Positions 21,001-34,134 of a stretch of 64,000 nt of DNA are shown here, piece after piece. A program made the translations under genes and the position numbers. This DNA is from Chinchilla lanigera (taxonomy: Eukaryota > Chordata > Mammalia > Rodentia > Chinchillidae), in assembly GCF_000276665.1 (NCBI RefSeq), contig NW_004955466.1:12366270-12430269 (forward strand), in the 5' to 3' direction. Numbering within the stretch: the first letter of the stretch is position 1; every line of letters starts with the position of its first letter. The notes under the pieces were generated by a model. That model was not told where the DNA came from. It made no database searches and was given only the letters and a program-made list of their open reading frames with translations.

Positions 21001-24000
21001 TTTGTTGTGACCAAAAAGGAACATATAAGGTAAATGCTCGAGAGAAGTGTTAATAATTGATGGAGACTGAAATTAAAATAAAATTTGATGAAGTTTTCGG
21101 AGAATGCTAAAATGGAAATTTGGCAAAGGTAAGTGTATTCAGAATAACAAAGATTGGGGCTAGATATTAAACAGTAAACTGGGGGATTCATTTAAGATAA
21201 AAACAGAGTAGTTCAGAGGGAAATACTAAGATGTCAACCTGAGAGAAAAAGAGAGAAAGGAAGGAAGGGAACGATTAATTGCACACATAGCCATATAGTG
21301 TGGAAGTAAACACAGTCCTGAGCTGCTGAATTAGGAGGACATGTTCTGGGAACTGTGTGAACATAAAAGAATGACGAGACCTTTACACAAACCTAGATTT
21401 CTCTAAAGAGAAATTACTTTATGTCCAAAAATGAGGTCAACACAATATGTAGGAGGCTGCTGGTGCACGACAGAGCCTATTGTTTGGTAGTAAATTTTTT
21501 AAAAAATGTAAGTAGAAAGGGCACCACTCTAGAATAACAATGGAACATAGTAAGTACATAGATCAGTAACATAACAGCACAATGTGCTGGATAATACATA
21601 ATGGGATGTGCTATAGTTTTATATGACTGGTAGTGCAGTAGGTTTGTTTACAGCACCACAAACTGAGAGAGGTGTTAGGATGTCATGAAGTGGAAGGACT
21701 TTTCGGCTCCATTATAATCTAATGGGGCCAATGTCACTTAGATGGTCTGTCACTGACCAAAGTGTTGTTGTTTGGTGTGTGACTGTATTTTAAAATGCTG
21801 AAAAGGGTCTTTCTGGCGGGAAAGCAGTTTGCAGAGGACTCACAACTTCTGCATGCCCAGGTGGGTCTTTTTACCCTTTCTTGACAAGCGAGGAAATGAA
21901 AAGGAGATAAGAAGGAGGCCTAGTGTGCTGAGGTAGGTTGCTGGGGAACTGTTCTTCCTGCTAACAGTCATAGAGTTTAAATAAGCAGCATTCTAAAAAA
22001 AGGAAGCTGAGATTAGAGCAGATCGGGCACATTCAGGGTGGTACTGCCATAGACAAAACTGAGGTTAGAGACTAAAAAAACTTGTGTGTTGGCAGTCAAA
22101 GCTTTGGCCATTGAGCTCCACATTTAAGGGTGATGGTGTACCCTTAGAAGCCAACGAAGAAACAGAAAACGGGTCATAAAACACTCCCAGAAGATTGTGC
22201 TGCTAAATGGCACAGTATTTGGCATAGTAAATTGGCCCAGAATGTAGAAGTTGCTAAGGAATTCACCGAGCCCATCTAAGCTGTGAATTGACTGGCAGGA
22301 GTCCCAATACCTAGGATGTTTCAGGACTGTACATTTTGAGGCTGCCCCTTTGTACTTTTCTCAGTCTCCTTGGGGGAAGACAAGAAGACTGCTCAAAGGA
22401 GAACCATAAAAATGATTAAAGAACTAAAAGTAACAACAAACTTCAGTCTGAGAGGGGATGCTAGAGGCCTGGAGATAATTCATGGAGAAGAGGTCTGCTA
22501 TGGGAGGTGACAGTATAGGAAGTGATGAAGAATTACTAGTGTAAGAAAATGGTGACCAGTTATTCTTTGTCTTAACTAAGGATACACTGAGAGGGAAGAA
22601 GTCCTGGTACATGCAGAAGTCAGCCCGGGAGATGACAAGGAGGAGGTGGTGGAGGGGAGGGCACAGACACTGTGATGGCTTTGGGAGGAAGCTGATTTGT
22701 CCTGTGGCTGGGTGGATAGGTGATTCTTCTGGCTTCCTGGATCACTCTGTCAAAGTGCTTGTTGTTTTCTGGCAAGTCAGGGTCTGGAGGGGCTTCTGAG
22801 CATTTTTTCAGGCTGACGCCCAAACTGCATCATTAAATAACCTGCTGCCTTCTGTTCCTCAGACTCAGGTGTTGGTGTCTGGTTTGCAAAGTATACTCAC
22901 ATTAGATGTGCAGGTTTGGGACGTATCTGTTGCTAGTTATTGAGAAAGTGATTAAATTATACAATATTGGTGCTGCCTTTACCTGCCAGGCATCCAGGGA
23001 CTACTTAACAGGAAACTGAAATGCATGTTTACTTGGCTTTCAATCACATGATTTTGTTTTTCAGATAAAAATAATTGGTGCACATCCTCCAACTGCAAAA
23101 GCAAAATAATCAGTCCCTCTTCCCAGTCGCTTTAATCTCACCATTTACCTCATTTCAGATTGTATGACTCAAGCCCTGAAAGCAGCTCAGCTCACGGCGT
23201 GAGGCGAAGGGGAGGATGACATTTAGTAATGAAACCCATGAAGCTAGCCTTAAATGTTGGCTGTCGCATGTGTTCAATGAAAACTTCAGATGATGGAAAA
23301 AATCCGTTGGAATCTTTCATCCAGTATTTATCAGGAAAAATCACTTTGGATGTTTCTCAGCAAAATACACCATGGTGAAAAAATTATAATGAAAGCACCG
23401 AAACGTTGTTATGGGTATTTGGTGCCTAGAAAGTTATTAGAACAAAACTCACCCCTCCATTTTGCTTGCATCTCTGGTGCATTAATCTCTCTCTTGGAAG
23501 TCCCTCTCTGGGTCGGTGGTGTTTCTGACCAGCTGGAAGTAGTTTTAGTGCGGAATGGAACTCTTTTCTGATAAAATGAAGCTGTCACAAAAAATAAGGC
23601 CTTTGAATGAAAATAAACAGTGCCTGTATCTAACAATTACACACAAAAATTTGTATTCACCACACATTCTGACACTAATAGACCGTTCTGCTGCCAGATG
23701 GGTGTCCATTTAAGTCACCCTATAATACCATTTCTTACATCCGGCTGATTTTCCTATTATATTCCCTACTGGTAGAAATTTCACATCTGAAGTTGTTAGA
23801 GTCCTGATGGTTATATTTAGTATGGCTTCGTTTTATTTTTCTAGTTTCGATTTGAGTAAAATTATAGAGAATTTGGGTTAAGTTACACTAGCCTCCCCTA
23901 GTACCTGTCACTCAGGTGAGAACACTTTGGGAGAGCATGTGCTTCCTGACAGCACACACCACTGAGTCGGAGGACAGTGGAGAGGTGAGGCTTGCAGGTG

Positions 24001-24435
24001 CCAGGGCCTGAAAAGGGCTGGGGGGTCCAGGGCCATGGGAGGCACACGAGAGGTAGGGGGTGGTAACAGTGGTAACTTCATCGAAGGTAAGCAGGCAGCA
24101 TGAGGCGAGGAAAAGGCCAAGGGGTGACGATCAGGCCTCTTTTGGATGAACCCCTGAGATGCTGGAGGACCTGGTGCCCTTAGAATCGTATGTACCCTAC
24201 ATGTGCTCACTGTGAAAAAATGCTGGTGCTCTCATTAGACAGGGTGTTCCACCCTGATTTCAGAGTATCTTCAAGTGCTAGGTCTTGAAGCCATTAGGTT
24301 TCTCTTGTTTTTCCATTGGTAAGAGTCTGTAATTTATAATATTGTTTTAGAAAATAGCCCAAGGTTGTGCTACAGTCCTTGTTTAGTGACGCTCTGTATG
24401 GTTTCTAATGTTTTATTGTTATTAATATTATTATG
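18081..24435. other. Intergenic sequence, mostly unassigned
   Basis: Possible L1M-like fragment at 19540-19830 (GTTAGCCCTTCCAGACTTTT, TTTTGAATGGCTGTATAATA) and a DNA-transposon-like end at 21450-21795; otherwise no repeat or gene recognised. 18240-18950 and 19850-20230 are somewhat GC-richer and carry unrelated frames of 60-135 codons on both strands, with no start context, splice sites or family match. Confidence 0.45.
21450..21795. repeat. Ancient DNA-transposon-like fragment
   Basis: The series TGGTGCACGACAGAGCCTAT, CAGTAGGTTTGTTTACAGCA, TTTTCGGCTCCATTATAATC and TGTTTGGTGTGTGACTGTA follows, in order, an interspersed DNA-transposon-type sequence known from other mammalian genomes. I cannot name the family with certainty. 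Confidence 0.4.
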
Positions 24436-24516
24436 TTGTTGTTGTTACTGGGAATCGAACTCAGGACCTTATGCTTGCCAGGCAGGTGCTGTGCCACTGA
24501 GCTAAATCCTTAGCCC
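24436..24516 (-). mobile_element. ID SINE, antisense
   Basis: GTTACTGGGAATCGAACTCA, GGACCTTATGCTTGCCAGGC, AGGTGCTGTGCCACTGAGCT, AAATCCTTAGCCC. Sits in an AT-rich tract (ATTATT runs on both sides), so the target-site duplication cannot be delimited. Confidence 0.9.
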
Positions 24517-26951
24517 TTTTTTATTATTTTTTATTCTCTTCAATGGTTTGATCAATCTTGCATTCTTATATCTGGTAATCTGAGCAACTTCACTGAAGAT
24601 AATAATATGTGATATAACAACCACTGTTAATTCCTATCATTTTGTTTTGAAGCCCTGTATCATTTTTATTGGTTTTGCTTTGTTTTGTTTTTGTCTATGT
24701 TGTTATTTTGTTATTGTTTTTATTCTCTCTAAAATAAAAATTAAAATAAAATGATTAGTGATATATAAAAAAAACAAAATAGCCCAAGGCAAAAGCTGAG
24801 TACTCAGACTTCTGTGTTTAGGCAGGCCAGCCACCGGAGCCGGGGGCACTGTGGGTGCTCTTGCTCTTCCTTATCATTCGCAGTCTACTTTCAGTTCTAT
24901 GAGCTTCATACATCTCAGAGTGCGGGTCCTCATAAAGCAATGCTTGTCCCACATAAAGCAACCCAAGGCGTTAGGCATCCTGTGTGCTCTCCCACATCCC
25001 CTGGGGGGGATAGCATGCAGGTCCCTTTAGGCAAAGCTGGCTCACCAAGTGACACTCGCATGACACTTTATGTGGCACTTATTTCCCTGATTGTTTAATT
25101 CTCTAAGGTGATTAATTTACTTTGCTGAATTTTTATAACAAGTGGAAATGCATTTTTTTGCATCTTTTTCTTAACCAGGGAAATGGGGCAGCTGCCACCA
25201 GGCCACTGAAATGGTACCACTTGTCATCAAAGTTGTCTGGTGATGCATAGCCTAAGTCCTATTGCGGAGCCTCACCTGTGGGACTGCTTCTCTCTAAGCT
25301 GTGGGGCCCGGAGCCCCAAGGATAGCGGGTAGGACAGGAAAGGGCGTGGGAGGGTGAAGGCGACCGGCAAGATGCCGAAGGAGATGGTGCTTAACTTTAA
25401 TCTTTTCCTCAGGTCTATTTTTGGATTTGCTAAAGATACAGGACCAAGTTGCAGCGGTGGTGGAGAGAGGACATCCTGTCAGAAGAGGTGTTGGCATGCC
25501 GGGGTCAGATGGGGTCAGGAAAAGCAAGAATTTGTTCCTAAAGGTAGGAGCAGTATCTTTGGGGCCACTTGTAGGCTGCTGGTGGTGAGGAACGAGCCAC
25601 CAAGCCTTGTGTAAAGCAAAATGAATCAGGATGCATGTGAGGATCTGCGGCTATCTGTCGGGCTCATCCCTGCTCCTGGCCTCCCAGGGTGGGCTCGGAG
25701 CGCGGCACGGCCTCCTGTCCCAAGTGGCTGACAGCACGACTCCTGATAAGGAGCTGCGGGGATTTGCCAGAGGGGAGTCTGGGAGCGTAGGTCTCCACGC
25801 CCAGGCTTTGGAGTAAGCAGAAGAAAGCCTTGCTGCCTTAAATAGTGACGGGTGAAAGTCACAAGGGAGCCTTCTGTTTGAGAGTCCTGACCTCTTCTGT
25901 CACAGCCTGGCACTCCAGCAAGCTGCTGGAGAGGTTTGTGTGACAGGCTCACCTTTCAGCACACCTTCGTCACACCGCTTAGACTGCAGGGTGAGGAGGA
26001 AGGAGAGGAGAAAGCTCGCCCTCGCTTCCTGAAGATGCCTGCGTCTGTGGGTCAGGACCAGGTCACAGAGGTCACTGGTCATGTGGGAATGTCATAATGA
26101 GAAGGAGAAATGTCTGTTCCCAGCCCTTCCATCAAGTATGACAGGCATTTGCAAAGGCTGTGATAGGCAGGCTTGATCTCACCTGGGCTGTCGTCTTCCC
26201 CCCGACTCTGCTCCCAGCCCGCATTGGAGGGGACCCTCACCTTTGTCACCAGCCAGGCATTCATCAAGGGGCACCCTTGATGTTTAATTATGTGGGGAAC
26301 CATTTTCTCTTTTTAAAATGATAAATGACTTAGGTGAAGCACACACGACCGTGTCTTTTCAGGATTACTTAGGAGATTTGGAGGAAGAAATATGATGGAT
26401 TGGATTTGAATTCACTTAGCTCTGACTAAGATAAATTGTCACTAAAATATACGGCTACGTATTTTCATGGTCAAGACCATTGCATTTGGAAACCAGCTAT
26501 TTGCCATAGGCCTTTTGTCAGTAACAGGAAAGGAATGGGATAAAAATGATCAGATTAGGAGAAATCCATTAACATCATGCATGCACTTGGTTTGGTTGGC
26601 TGAAGTATTTGGTTAAGCTACATTTTTCCTGCCATCCTGCAGTTTTAGCAGAGTGGAAAATGTCGGTCCCCAACCCCGCCATTGTGAAGTATCTTATGCA
26701 TTCCTGTCATCACAAGCACTGCGATGTTCCACAGCAAATTCAAAGTGATTCTGTCTTTACATCATTAAAAAATACACTTCTAACTCATTTTTATAGGAGC
26801 CAGGTAAAAACCATAGGCTAACTCTGGGCAAAATTTCCCCCCACATGGTAGATTTATAATTACTTCTATCTGTAGGCGCAAGAAACGTAACTCTGGCTGT
26901 CTCTGAGGAGGGGAACTGGTTGATTGTAGGAGTGAGCTGTTAATGCTTTTA
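24517..26951. other. Intergenic sequence, unassigned
   Basis: No repeat or gene recognised. 25290-25620 contains a TTTTCCTCAG tract resembling an acceptor within GC-rich sequence, but no matching donor-bounded coding exon is seen. Frames of 77-108 codons at 25294-25952 overlap on both strands and lack any domain. Confidence 0.45.
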
Positions 26952-27128
26952 TTTATTTATTTACGTATTTATTTTTTGTCTTTTTGAGACAGGGCCTCAC
27001 CATGCAGTTCGGGCTGGCCTTGAACTTACTTTTTAGCCCTTGAACTTACTTTTTCCTTTTGCAACGATCCTTCTGCCCCAGCCGCCCAAGTGGTGAGATT
27101 ATAGGTGTGCACCACCGTGCTTGGCTAC
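26952..27128 (-). mobile_element. B1 SINE, antisense, with long TTTA-rich tail
   Basis: Begins with an ATTTATTTATTTATTT tract, the expanded A-rich tail of the antisense element, then TTTTTGAGACAGGGCCTCAC, CCATGCAGTTCGGGCTGGCC, CCAGCCGCCCAAGTGGTGAG. Target-site duplication TTAATGCTTTTA at 26940-26951 and 27129-27140. The twice-occurring CTTGAACTTACTTTTT block near 27020-27055 is the B1 internal duplication kept unusually alike. Confidence 0.93.
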
Positions 27129-28121
27129 TTAATGCTTTTAAAACTACTCTTTAAAATATTACCTGTTGATATCAAACACATTCCTTTTAATAATTTTCTT
27201 TCTTGAAAAGGGGATGCCATACTGGCTGGTTTGCTTTCTCAGTAAATGTTTGTGACCAACCTCTAGTTGATATATTCACCCACTCCAGGCTGTGTTGAAG
27301 ATAGATACAAAGACACCAGTGTGGAGGAACAACAGACAGCAAAAGCCACCTGGGTAACTGTCCTACCAAATCTCCCCAGGAGGGCTGTGATTATACTTGG
27401 CTAAAGAGTGATAATAATTGCTAATGTAAAGGTGAATTTAAGAAAAACTCTTATTAATTATCTTACATATGTAGTATCTGTTTAGAGCAGAACCTTTAGA
27501 AATGTTGGTAAGCAGAGAAGTCACCCATAATCTGTCAGAAGTTATCATTAACTTTTCACAGTACATCCATGTCCATCTGCATAGGCAGTTCTTTTCTCTA
27601 TTTGGCTACCTCCCTGTGTGTGGGCTTGTGTAATGCTGCCAACTAAGTCCCCTCCAAAAACCAGGCAGATAACACAAATGTGTGCAGTCAGCTAGCTGTA
27701 AGGAAATTACAGAATGACAAAGGTTATGCTAAACTGGACAGTTTAACCATCACCTAGGATAACTCAAAATTTCAGTAATATTTGGACAACTAGAACAATG
27801 TAGTGTGTGTGCTACCAGTTGATTTCACAGGAGATAACCAAAGATATTTTCTTCAGTGTCATTTCTAAGATAGTCTGTGTGTGCACATGCATAGAAGTTT
27901 TACACATGCACCCTCACAAATGCATCTCCTCCCACTTTTTATTAAGCACACGATAGCACGTCAATTGCAGTTTCATCTCTGAGACTCAGTCAGAGCTTTT
28001 GGCTGACAGGCCCTTGTCCTGTCTGCACTGTCACTTGTTAGGTCTTTCCTGATCATTTTCTTCGTCCTCTTCCAAGAGTGTAGGGGTTCTTTCCTAGTGC
28101 AGTATGTTTGCATTTCCTTTT

Positions 28122-28188
28122 TTTCTTGTGGTTACCGGGAATTGAACTTAGGACTTTGCGCTTGCCAGGCAGGCGTTGTGCCCTGGGC
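28122..28188 (-). mobile_element. ID SINE, antisense, 5' end incomplete
   Basis: GTGGTTACCGGGAATTGAAC, TTAGGACTTTGCGCTTGCCA, GGCAGGCGTTGTGCC, then GGGC. The ACTGAGCTAAATCCC part (element 5' region) is missing. Perfect 14-bp duplication TTGCATTTCCTTTT at 28108-28121 and 28189-28202. Confidence 0.93.
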
Positions 28189-29549
28189 TTGCATTTCCTT
28201 TTAATGAAAGATCTCTTCTCTCTTTAAGCCTGATGCAATTCCACACCCTCTTCTCTTCAAATCGTGTCTTGTGCCTTTCCCCTGCTGCGCTTGTCTGTTT
28301 CTCCCCGATCAGTTGTGATTATTTTCAGATTCCATTAGCATTTTGTTATGCCTACTGAAGGAATCACGAGAGATGTTAAATAGGACCAAGCCTGAGTGTG
28401 ACCCTTGTATGACCTTATTAGACTCAACTGTCTTCCCCAAATCAAATACTGTGTCATCCATCATTGTATTTTCTGAATGTTCTTGCCAGCAGCTTTTAGC
28501 TGTAAGGAGCTGCTTTCAATATCTACCATCTGTTACCAACCCCTATCTAACAATATAACAAATTTAATGAAGGATCTTGTTCAACTAATAAGATTATTAG
28601 GCATGATTCTGTTGACAGTGTGCACATTGCCAGCTTTTCTTGAGTGCTTTAAAAAAAACTGCTTTGGCTGCAGATAAAGTAACACACTTTCCCAGAGGGC
28701 TTAGTGTTAACCGAGTGTAGGGAACAGAAAAGAGTTCTAATTTTAATTTTATGGATGCACGACCCTGGTAGGCATCTAAGCACTGAACTTTGATGTCCTC
28801 GTCTGCAAAACTGGGTTAGGAATATCCATTCCAGTTATGTCACAGGCTTCTTGGAGTAAAGTTACAAAACAAAAGTGAAAGCACTGTATTAAATACTATA
28901 TGAACAGACTGTTGAGGGCTGCTCCACAGTCACTTGAGCTGGGGAATTACATCCTTGCTCTGTCAAACCACAGCCTCCCTCCCAGCCTCCCCACTGTCTT
29001 CAGCCTCTCCTCAGAACTCCTTATTCAGCCTCTGACTTTGACACTGGCTCCTTAGAGGTCTTACTCTAGTCCAGGCTTCCACACGCTTTCTCTTCCTTCT
29101 TCATCTTTCTTTCACTCTTGCCCTGAAGATAGTAGGTTCACCTCTTCCTTCACCTGTCCCCCACATTTTCACACCCCTCTGGCTTTGCTGTTTCTCTAGG
29201 GTCTAATTTTTCTCCTCCTGTACCAGCTCCTCTTTTACAAAGCTGCTCACGCTTCTTTCTCTGAAACTCTTCTCTGAGCTCAGCTGTTCCTTCAAGGCTC
29301 CCACACGTCCATTTTCCCCTCCTGTCCTCCGGGTTCCCTGCTCACTCTCTGTGCCCGTAGCTTCTCACGGTTCCAGCCTTTTAGCACCACCTTGCTGAAT
29401 CTGAGCGGCCACCTTCTAATGACTAGACCTCCTGGGGTTTCCACCATTCTCATCTTCCTTTCTTTTTCACTTTTTCTTAGTACATGCTCATGTACATAAT
29501 GCTTACATCTTCATTTCTTTTCCATCCCCTTTCCTTCCCCCTGCCTCGT

Positions 29550-29800
29550 TCTTCCAGCTCTTGATCCCCTTCTGCTTGGAGAAAGATCTGTCTCCCTACT
29601 ACCTGTCTTCTATCTTTATTTTGCTCTTTATTTATGTTTGGGGTTTTTCATATAAGAAAAACCATGTGATGTTTAAGCTTCTGTGTTTGCTTTATTTCAC
29701 TTACCATTATGTCTCAATCTTTCTTGAATTTCTTACATTTAACACTGCTAAGAATGCAGTATAATTCTGTTTTCATTCTTATCTTTCCCAAAAGGCTGAT
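29550..29800 (-). repeat. LINE-1-like fragment, antisense
   Basis: TTTTGCTCTTTATTTATG, TTTTTCATATAAGAAAAACC, GTTTGCTTTATTTCACTTACC parallels the L1 sequence in the fragment at 59405-59640 (TTTTGCTCTTTATTTATATT, TTTCTCATATAAGAGAAATT, TCTCACTTAGCATTATGGCC). The two loci support each other as copies of one family. Confidence 0.5.
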
Positions 29801-30539
29801 TTCTTTTTTTTTCTTGCTCCTTAAAATTAGTTTTTCTTTGTGGTTCTGTCCTCAAAGCATGATGGTTTTATCAAATCTCACATTCTTTTCTGGGCAGTCA
29901 TCAAACACCCAAGTTATAGACTAATTCCTGGTCTCCCCCATAGTAAGAAATCCAGAAAACAAGTTGTAGTATGACTTTAGAAGAGACATCCCCCTGAAAA
30001 TGAGCCCTGTTGTGTTTTTCCAGGTAGATCTGGGGAAGCACGGTTGTATCCTCAAATCCCAGACCTGTCTTTCCAACAACTGGCAAGGTATTTCCACATG
30101 AAGGTCATTACCAAGTTACTCAAATTCAATATTTCAAAGTCAGACTCATCGCTGGTTCAGAGCCCATTTGTATACTTGATTTTCCTATTTCTTTTCAGAC
30201 CCTTTTCCCATAAATTGATAATTATTTATAAAGTTAAATAATAAATTAAACCCTAGGTCTTTTGGCTAGTGAGGAATTAGGCAGAAAGCAAATCAGGAAA
30301 AATATTAGAGTAATATCTGTCTGAGTGAAATTAGCATGAGCCACAAAAGAAATCAACACGAAGCTCAGCGGAGTCAGAAGCTCAGGACTGTTCAAATGGC
30401 ACAGTGTATATTTTCAGTCTTCTGTCAAGGCTCCTGACCAGAGGTCCTGGCATTTGTCTGTTCAGTAACTAATTGTTGAAAAACTGCTGTTTGATAACCA
30501 TATTTCTCTAATTATCAAATTCCTTATTCTATTTTTAAA

Positions 30540-31640
30540 TTTATAATCATTCTTTTCTCTTGTTATGAAATATTTTAGACACATAGACAGGTAGAGGTAA
30601 CAGATGCTTCCTTTTCATTAAACACTTCGCCAATTTTGTTATGTTTGCCTCGGTTATTTGCAAAACATTTTGATATAATCTTAGACTGAACCAGTTGTAA
30701 GATAATAGAATCTGCACATACCCTCCCCCAGCTCCCTCAAACGTCAGCACCTTGCATAAACACAGCACGATTATCAGAATCCGGAAACAAATGTAGATAA
30801 AACGCCTTTAACTAACCTACAACCTTATTCAAATGTCACCACTTGTTGCACTGATGCCCGTTTTTTGGTCCAAGTTCTTACATTGCCTCTGGGACAGTTC
30901 TGCAGTCTTCCTTGTCTTTCATGACAGGATACTTTTGAAAAGTATGACATTAATTTTGTAGAGTGTCTCTCGATGTGAATTTATTTGATATTTCCTTATG
31001 TTTATATTCAAGCTATACATTTTTTGTAATACCACAAAGGTGGTTCTGTGCCCTTTTCTTTGCTTGTTTTTGTTTTTCTTCCGGTGTCAGGAATCGAACT
31101 CACGACATTGAGCTTGCCAGGCAAGCGCTGTGCTGCTGAGCTGAATCCCCAGCCCCTGTGCCCTTTTCAGTCTTTGAATCAGGAAGTCCTCGAAGTTAAC
31201 AAAGTCCATCACTGGGAAGTATGGTCCATGTGGATCACTTTGATCCCTTGGCTAAGGAGGTGTTTCCATGTTTCTCTTCTGTGAAGTTGCTCTTTTCCCT
31301 TTGTAATGAGTCAGTATTAATAAATTGTTGCACACGAATACTTTGGGAATATGCAAATATCCATGTTCTAGTCATGTCTTTACCTGTGAATGTCACTATC
31401 CATTGATTCTTGCTGCAGCAGTCATTACTTTGGTATTCGTCAAAGGGTGGGATATTCATTTCCGTGACACCTTCTTGTTCATTCATTACTCATCCATATC
31501 AACATGGATTCATGAAATTTACTTTATCTTAGCAGCTACAATCCATTACTATTATTGTTTTGTCATTCAAGATCCCCCAGATTAGGCACTGGTCATTCCT
31601 TCAAGATGCCTCCTTTGAACTTTCTATATGCCCCATTCAT
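30540..31640 (-). mobile_element. Old LINE-1 (L1M-type) 3' region, antisense, interrupted
   Basis: ACCCTCCCCCAGCTCCCTCA, AACTAACCTACAACCTTATTC, TGTCACCACTTGTTGCACTG, AATACCACAAAGGTGGTTCT, AAGTTGCTCTTTTCCCTTTG and ATCCATTGATTCTTGCTGCA follow an old mammalian L1-type consensus as remembered. The ID at 31059-31155 interrupts it, and the right end runs into the T-run and assembly gap at 31655. Confidence 0.55.
31059..31155 (-). mobile_element. ID SINE, full-length, antisense
   Basis: T-rich tail, TTCCGGTGTCAGGAATCGAA, CTCACGACATTGAGCTTGCC, AGGCAAGCGCTGTGCTGCTG, AGCTGAATCCCCAGCC. Perfect 13-bp duplication CTGTGCCCTTTTC at 31046-31058 and 31156-31168. Confidence 0.95.
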
Positions 31641-31654
31641 TTTTTTTTTTTTTT

Positions 31655-31870
31655 NNNNNNNNNNNNNNNNNNNNNNNNNNNNNNNNNNNNNNNNNNNNNN
31701 NNNNNNNNNNNNNNNNNNNNNNNNNNNNNNNNNNNNNNNNNNNNNNNNNNNNNNNNNNNNNNNNNNNNNNNNNNNNNNNNNNNNNNNNNNNNNNNNNNNN
31801 NNNNNNNNNNNNNNNNNNNNNNNNNNNNNNNNNNNNNNNNNNNNNNNNNNNNNNNNNNNNNNNNNNNNNN
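31655..31870. other. Assembly gap (216 N)
   Basis: Unresolved bases. The left side ends in a run of 16 T (from 31639), which suggests the antisense tail of a SINE inside the gap. Open frames that cross the N run are meaningless. Confidence 0.99.
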
Positions 31871-32099
31871 CCTCTTTTTCATTTTAAATAATGCACAAAA
31901 CATCACAGAAATCCCCTGAGCCATATGAACTGTATGTTATTAAAATTCCCTGTTTCTCTCGTCAGATGCCTCCATTCCCCTGATATGAGACATGTCAACT
32001 TCATACACATTCCTATCCACGACTATAAATCAACTTCATGTCTATTTATCTATAAGTAGATAGCTCACGGTGGCTGTTTTTGCAGTACTAGATAAACAA

Positions 32100-32830
32100 G
32101 ACAATATTATAAATATATATTACAAGATGTTTACAAATTTGTATTGGTACATGTGGCTCAAAATCATATTCATTTTAACTACAACATAGTATATGCCACT
32201 GAAAGATTTTATAAATTTATTTATTCTTTCATCATTTAATCATTTTGACTGACTTATTTTTTACTATTATAAACACAAGCTCTCTCCTTGAACCATTACA
32301 ATAGAGGGTCACCAGGTTATGGACTTGGTATAGCTACTAGACCATAGGATATGCCTGTCTTCAACATCATTACAACTTATCTCCAAAATAGTTGTCTTTA
32401 TTTATACTCCTATGGGCAGCATGTGAAAGTCCCTATGCCTGTACATCTCCACCAGCCCTCCATATTGGCAGTCATTTAAATTTTTTGCCAAAATGATAGG
32501 AGCAACATGGTGTTTGTTGTTTTAATATATTTTCTTGATTATTAGTGTGGCTGAATAACTTTTAATCCTTACTGAACATTTCTTATAAACTGTTTATAAC
32601 CTTTTACCTATGTTTCTGTTGGATAGTCATTCTCTTTTTGGTTTGCAGTTTTTGTAAATTCTAAGTACTGGCAGTAGGCTTCTTGTATGTGATGCAGGCT
32701 TTGTCTCTCAGTCAATGGCTTTCTTTCTAACTTTGCTTGAAATGCTTTTTTATCATTGTAATTTCAATTCAGCCTTCTAAGTGGCTTTCCTAATTGGACA
32801 TATTAATAAAGTGACCTTTTGCATTCTATT
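32100..32830 (-). mobile_element. Old LINE-1 3' region, antisense
   Basis: GATGTTTACAAATTTGTATTGG, CTACAACATAGTATATGCCA, CATTTAATCATTTTGACTGA, TTATACTCCTATGGGCAGCA, CATCTCCACCAGCCCTCCAT, CCAAAATGATAGGAGCAAC, TAGTGTGGCTGAATAACTTTT: the same order of landmarks (midline target, CCACCAGC block, GATTATTAGTG block) as in the better L1 copies at 11060 and 40395. Heavily diverged. Confidence 0.6.
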
Positions 32831-34134
32831 CATAAATCAATTTCTTTTAATTAAATTCATTTGCCAGGAGTTTGAAACAACTGAATGAGTTTAAAATGAA
32901 TTTTTGGACTCAAGGATCAGAAATCCACTCAGAGATGTTAAAAAAGAAAAAAAATCAGAGAGTGACTTTGATCCTTTCACAAGTGAGGTGTAGCCTTCAT
33001 CTGTTTCTTTGTAATAGAATCTAAGGCTGGGAAGAGTCTCTTTGATATCCGTAATATCCAATTTAAAATTCACTAGATTCTGGAGAGAAAGAACTAGAAG
33101 GAACCATAGGGACCATCTGCTTCAACCCTCTCATTTTACAGGAAATAGGAGCTCAAAGAGATGAAATAAAACCTTTAGGGTTAAGACCTAGTTTCTTTTT
33201 CCCCAAAGATTATCATTTTTAAATGGATGGACTTAGTCCTATGTTCCTGCAGAGGAACAGGACTTTCACAATTTGACTCAGACGCACGTAATCTCCTATA
33301 CTTTACTCTTTCTTTTGAGGTGTCTCCCTCTTTTGAGGTTCCCTCCCATTACTAACACTTTCAGAGCTCTATATAAATCTTTGTCAAATGCTTTGGACAC
33401 AGCAACTAATATTCCCCTGGACCTAATGAACATTATAAATCAGTATGCAGAGTGGATGGGGACTTCTGTTTTCTCTTTGCTATCTTTCTTCTTTTTCTTT
33501 TTTCTTCTCTCTTCCTTTTTTATTTTTAAAGTTAAGATCCATTTCCCTTCTCTAGAGAGAGAGCACAATCATATTCTTTCTTTGACTTTGGAAGCACTGG
33601 TTAGAAATAAATCTCTGCAAAGAGTTAGACGAGAGTCCCTTGAGCAAGATTGAAGAGCTTCAGTGTTTTTCCCACTGATTTTTCTTACACAGGGCTCACA
33701 TCGAAGTGGCCTGAGCATTTGTTTTGGTTGTCAGTTTTTTTCCCCAAAAAGTGCTAAACGAAGGGTTATATTTCTAGTTAGAGTCCTCTTTAGCTCTGAA
33801 AGTCTCTGCATCTAGGATAAGGCACATCAAAAATGCTTTGAGAAAAAGCAGAGCAAGGAACTGAATATAAAATTCTCTGGGACTGCTGGTAATGACTATC
33901 TATCTTAACTATCTAGTGTTAAGTTGCTCCTGGGATTTCCTTAAGCAACCTTCCGTAGCAATTGTCAGATCTGTCTGAATCTTTACTTTAGAAAATAGCT
34001 CTTTACAATCAGCAACTCAGCGTGCTAAAATCCCGACGGTCAGCTCCTAGTGGGCAGTGGGCGCCACCTGTTTATGCTGGCTGCCTGGTTATAATGATCA
34101 TGATGGATTTGGTGGTGATGGTGATAAAAATAAA
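32831..34134. other. Intergenic sequence, unassigned
   Basis: Besides the MIR-like piece at 33085-33190, no feature is recognised. 33480-33530 is a pyrimidine run (CTTTTTCTTTTTTCTTCTCT). Confidence 0.45.
33085..33190 (+). repeat. MIR-like ancient SINE fragment
   Basis: AGGGACCATCTGCTTCAACC, CTCTCATTTTACAGGAAATA and GCTCAAAGAGATG correspond to the CCAACCCCCTCATTTTACAG-type core of a MIR-family element in plus orientation. Confidence 0.45.

Larger units (their letters stand above)
27141..30540. other. Intergenic sequence with scattered weak LINE-like pieces
   Basis: Apart from the ID at 28122-28188 and possible L1M-like fragments near 27480-27640 and 29550-29800, nothing is assigned. 28930-29520 is notably pyrimidine-rich (many CTCC/TTCC steps) without tandem periodicity. 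Confidence 0.4.

Noticed and set aside
25294..25952. Possible exon after TTTTCCTCAG near 25410
   Set aside because: No matching donor-bounded coding exon and no recognisable protein; acceptor-like tracts are common by chance.
27020..27056. A separate tandem duplication CTTGAACTTACTTTTT inside a SINE
   Set aside because: Other B1 copies in the window (4327, 60280) show the same twofold block, so it is the family's internal duplication rather than a local event.
31555..31924. Open frames of about 90-120 codons crossing the first gap
   Set aside because: Made open only by N bases.
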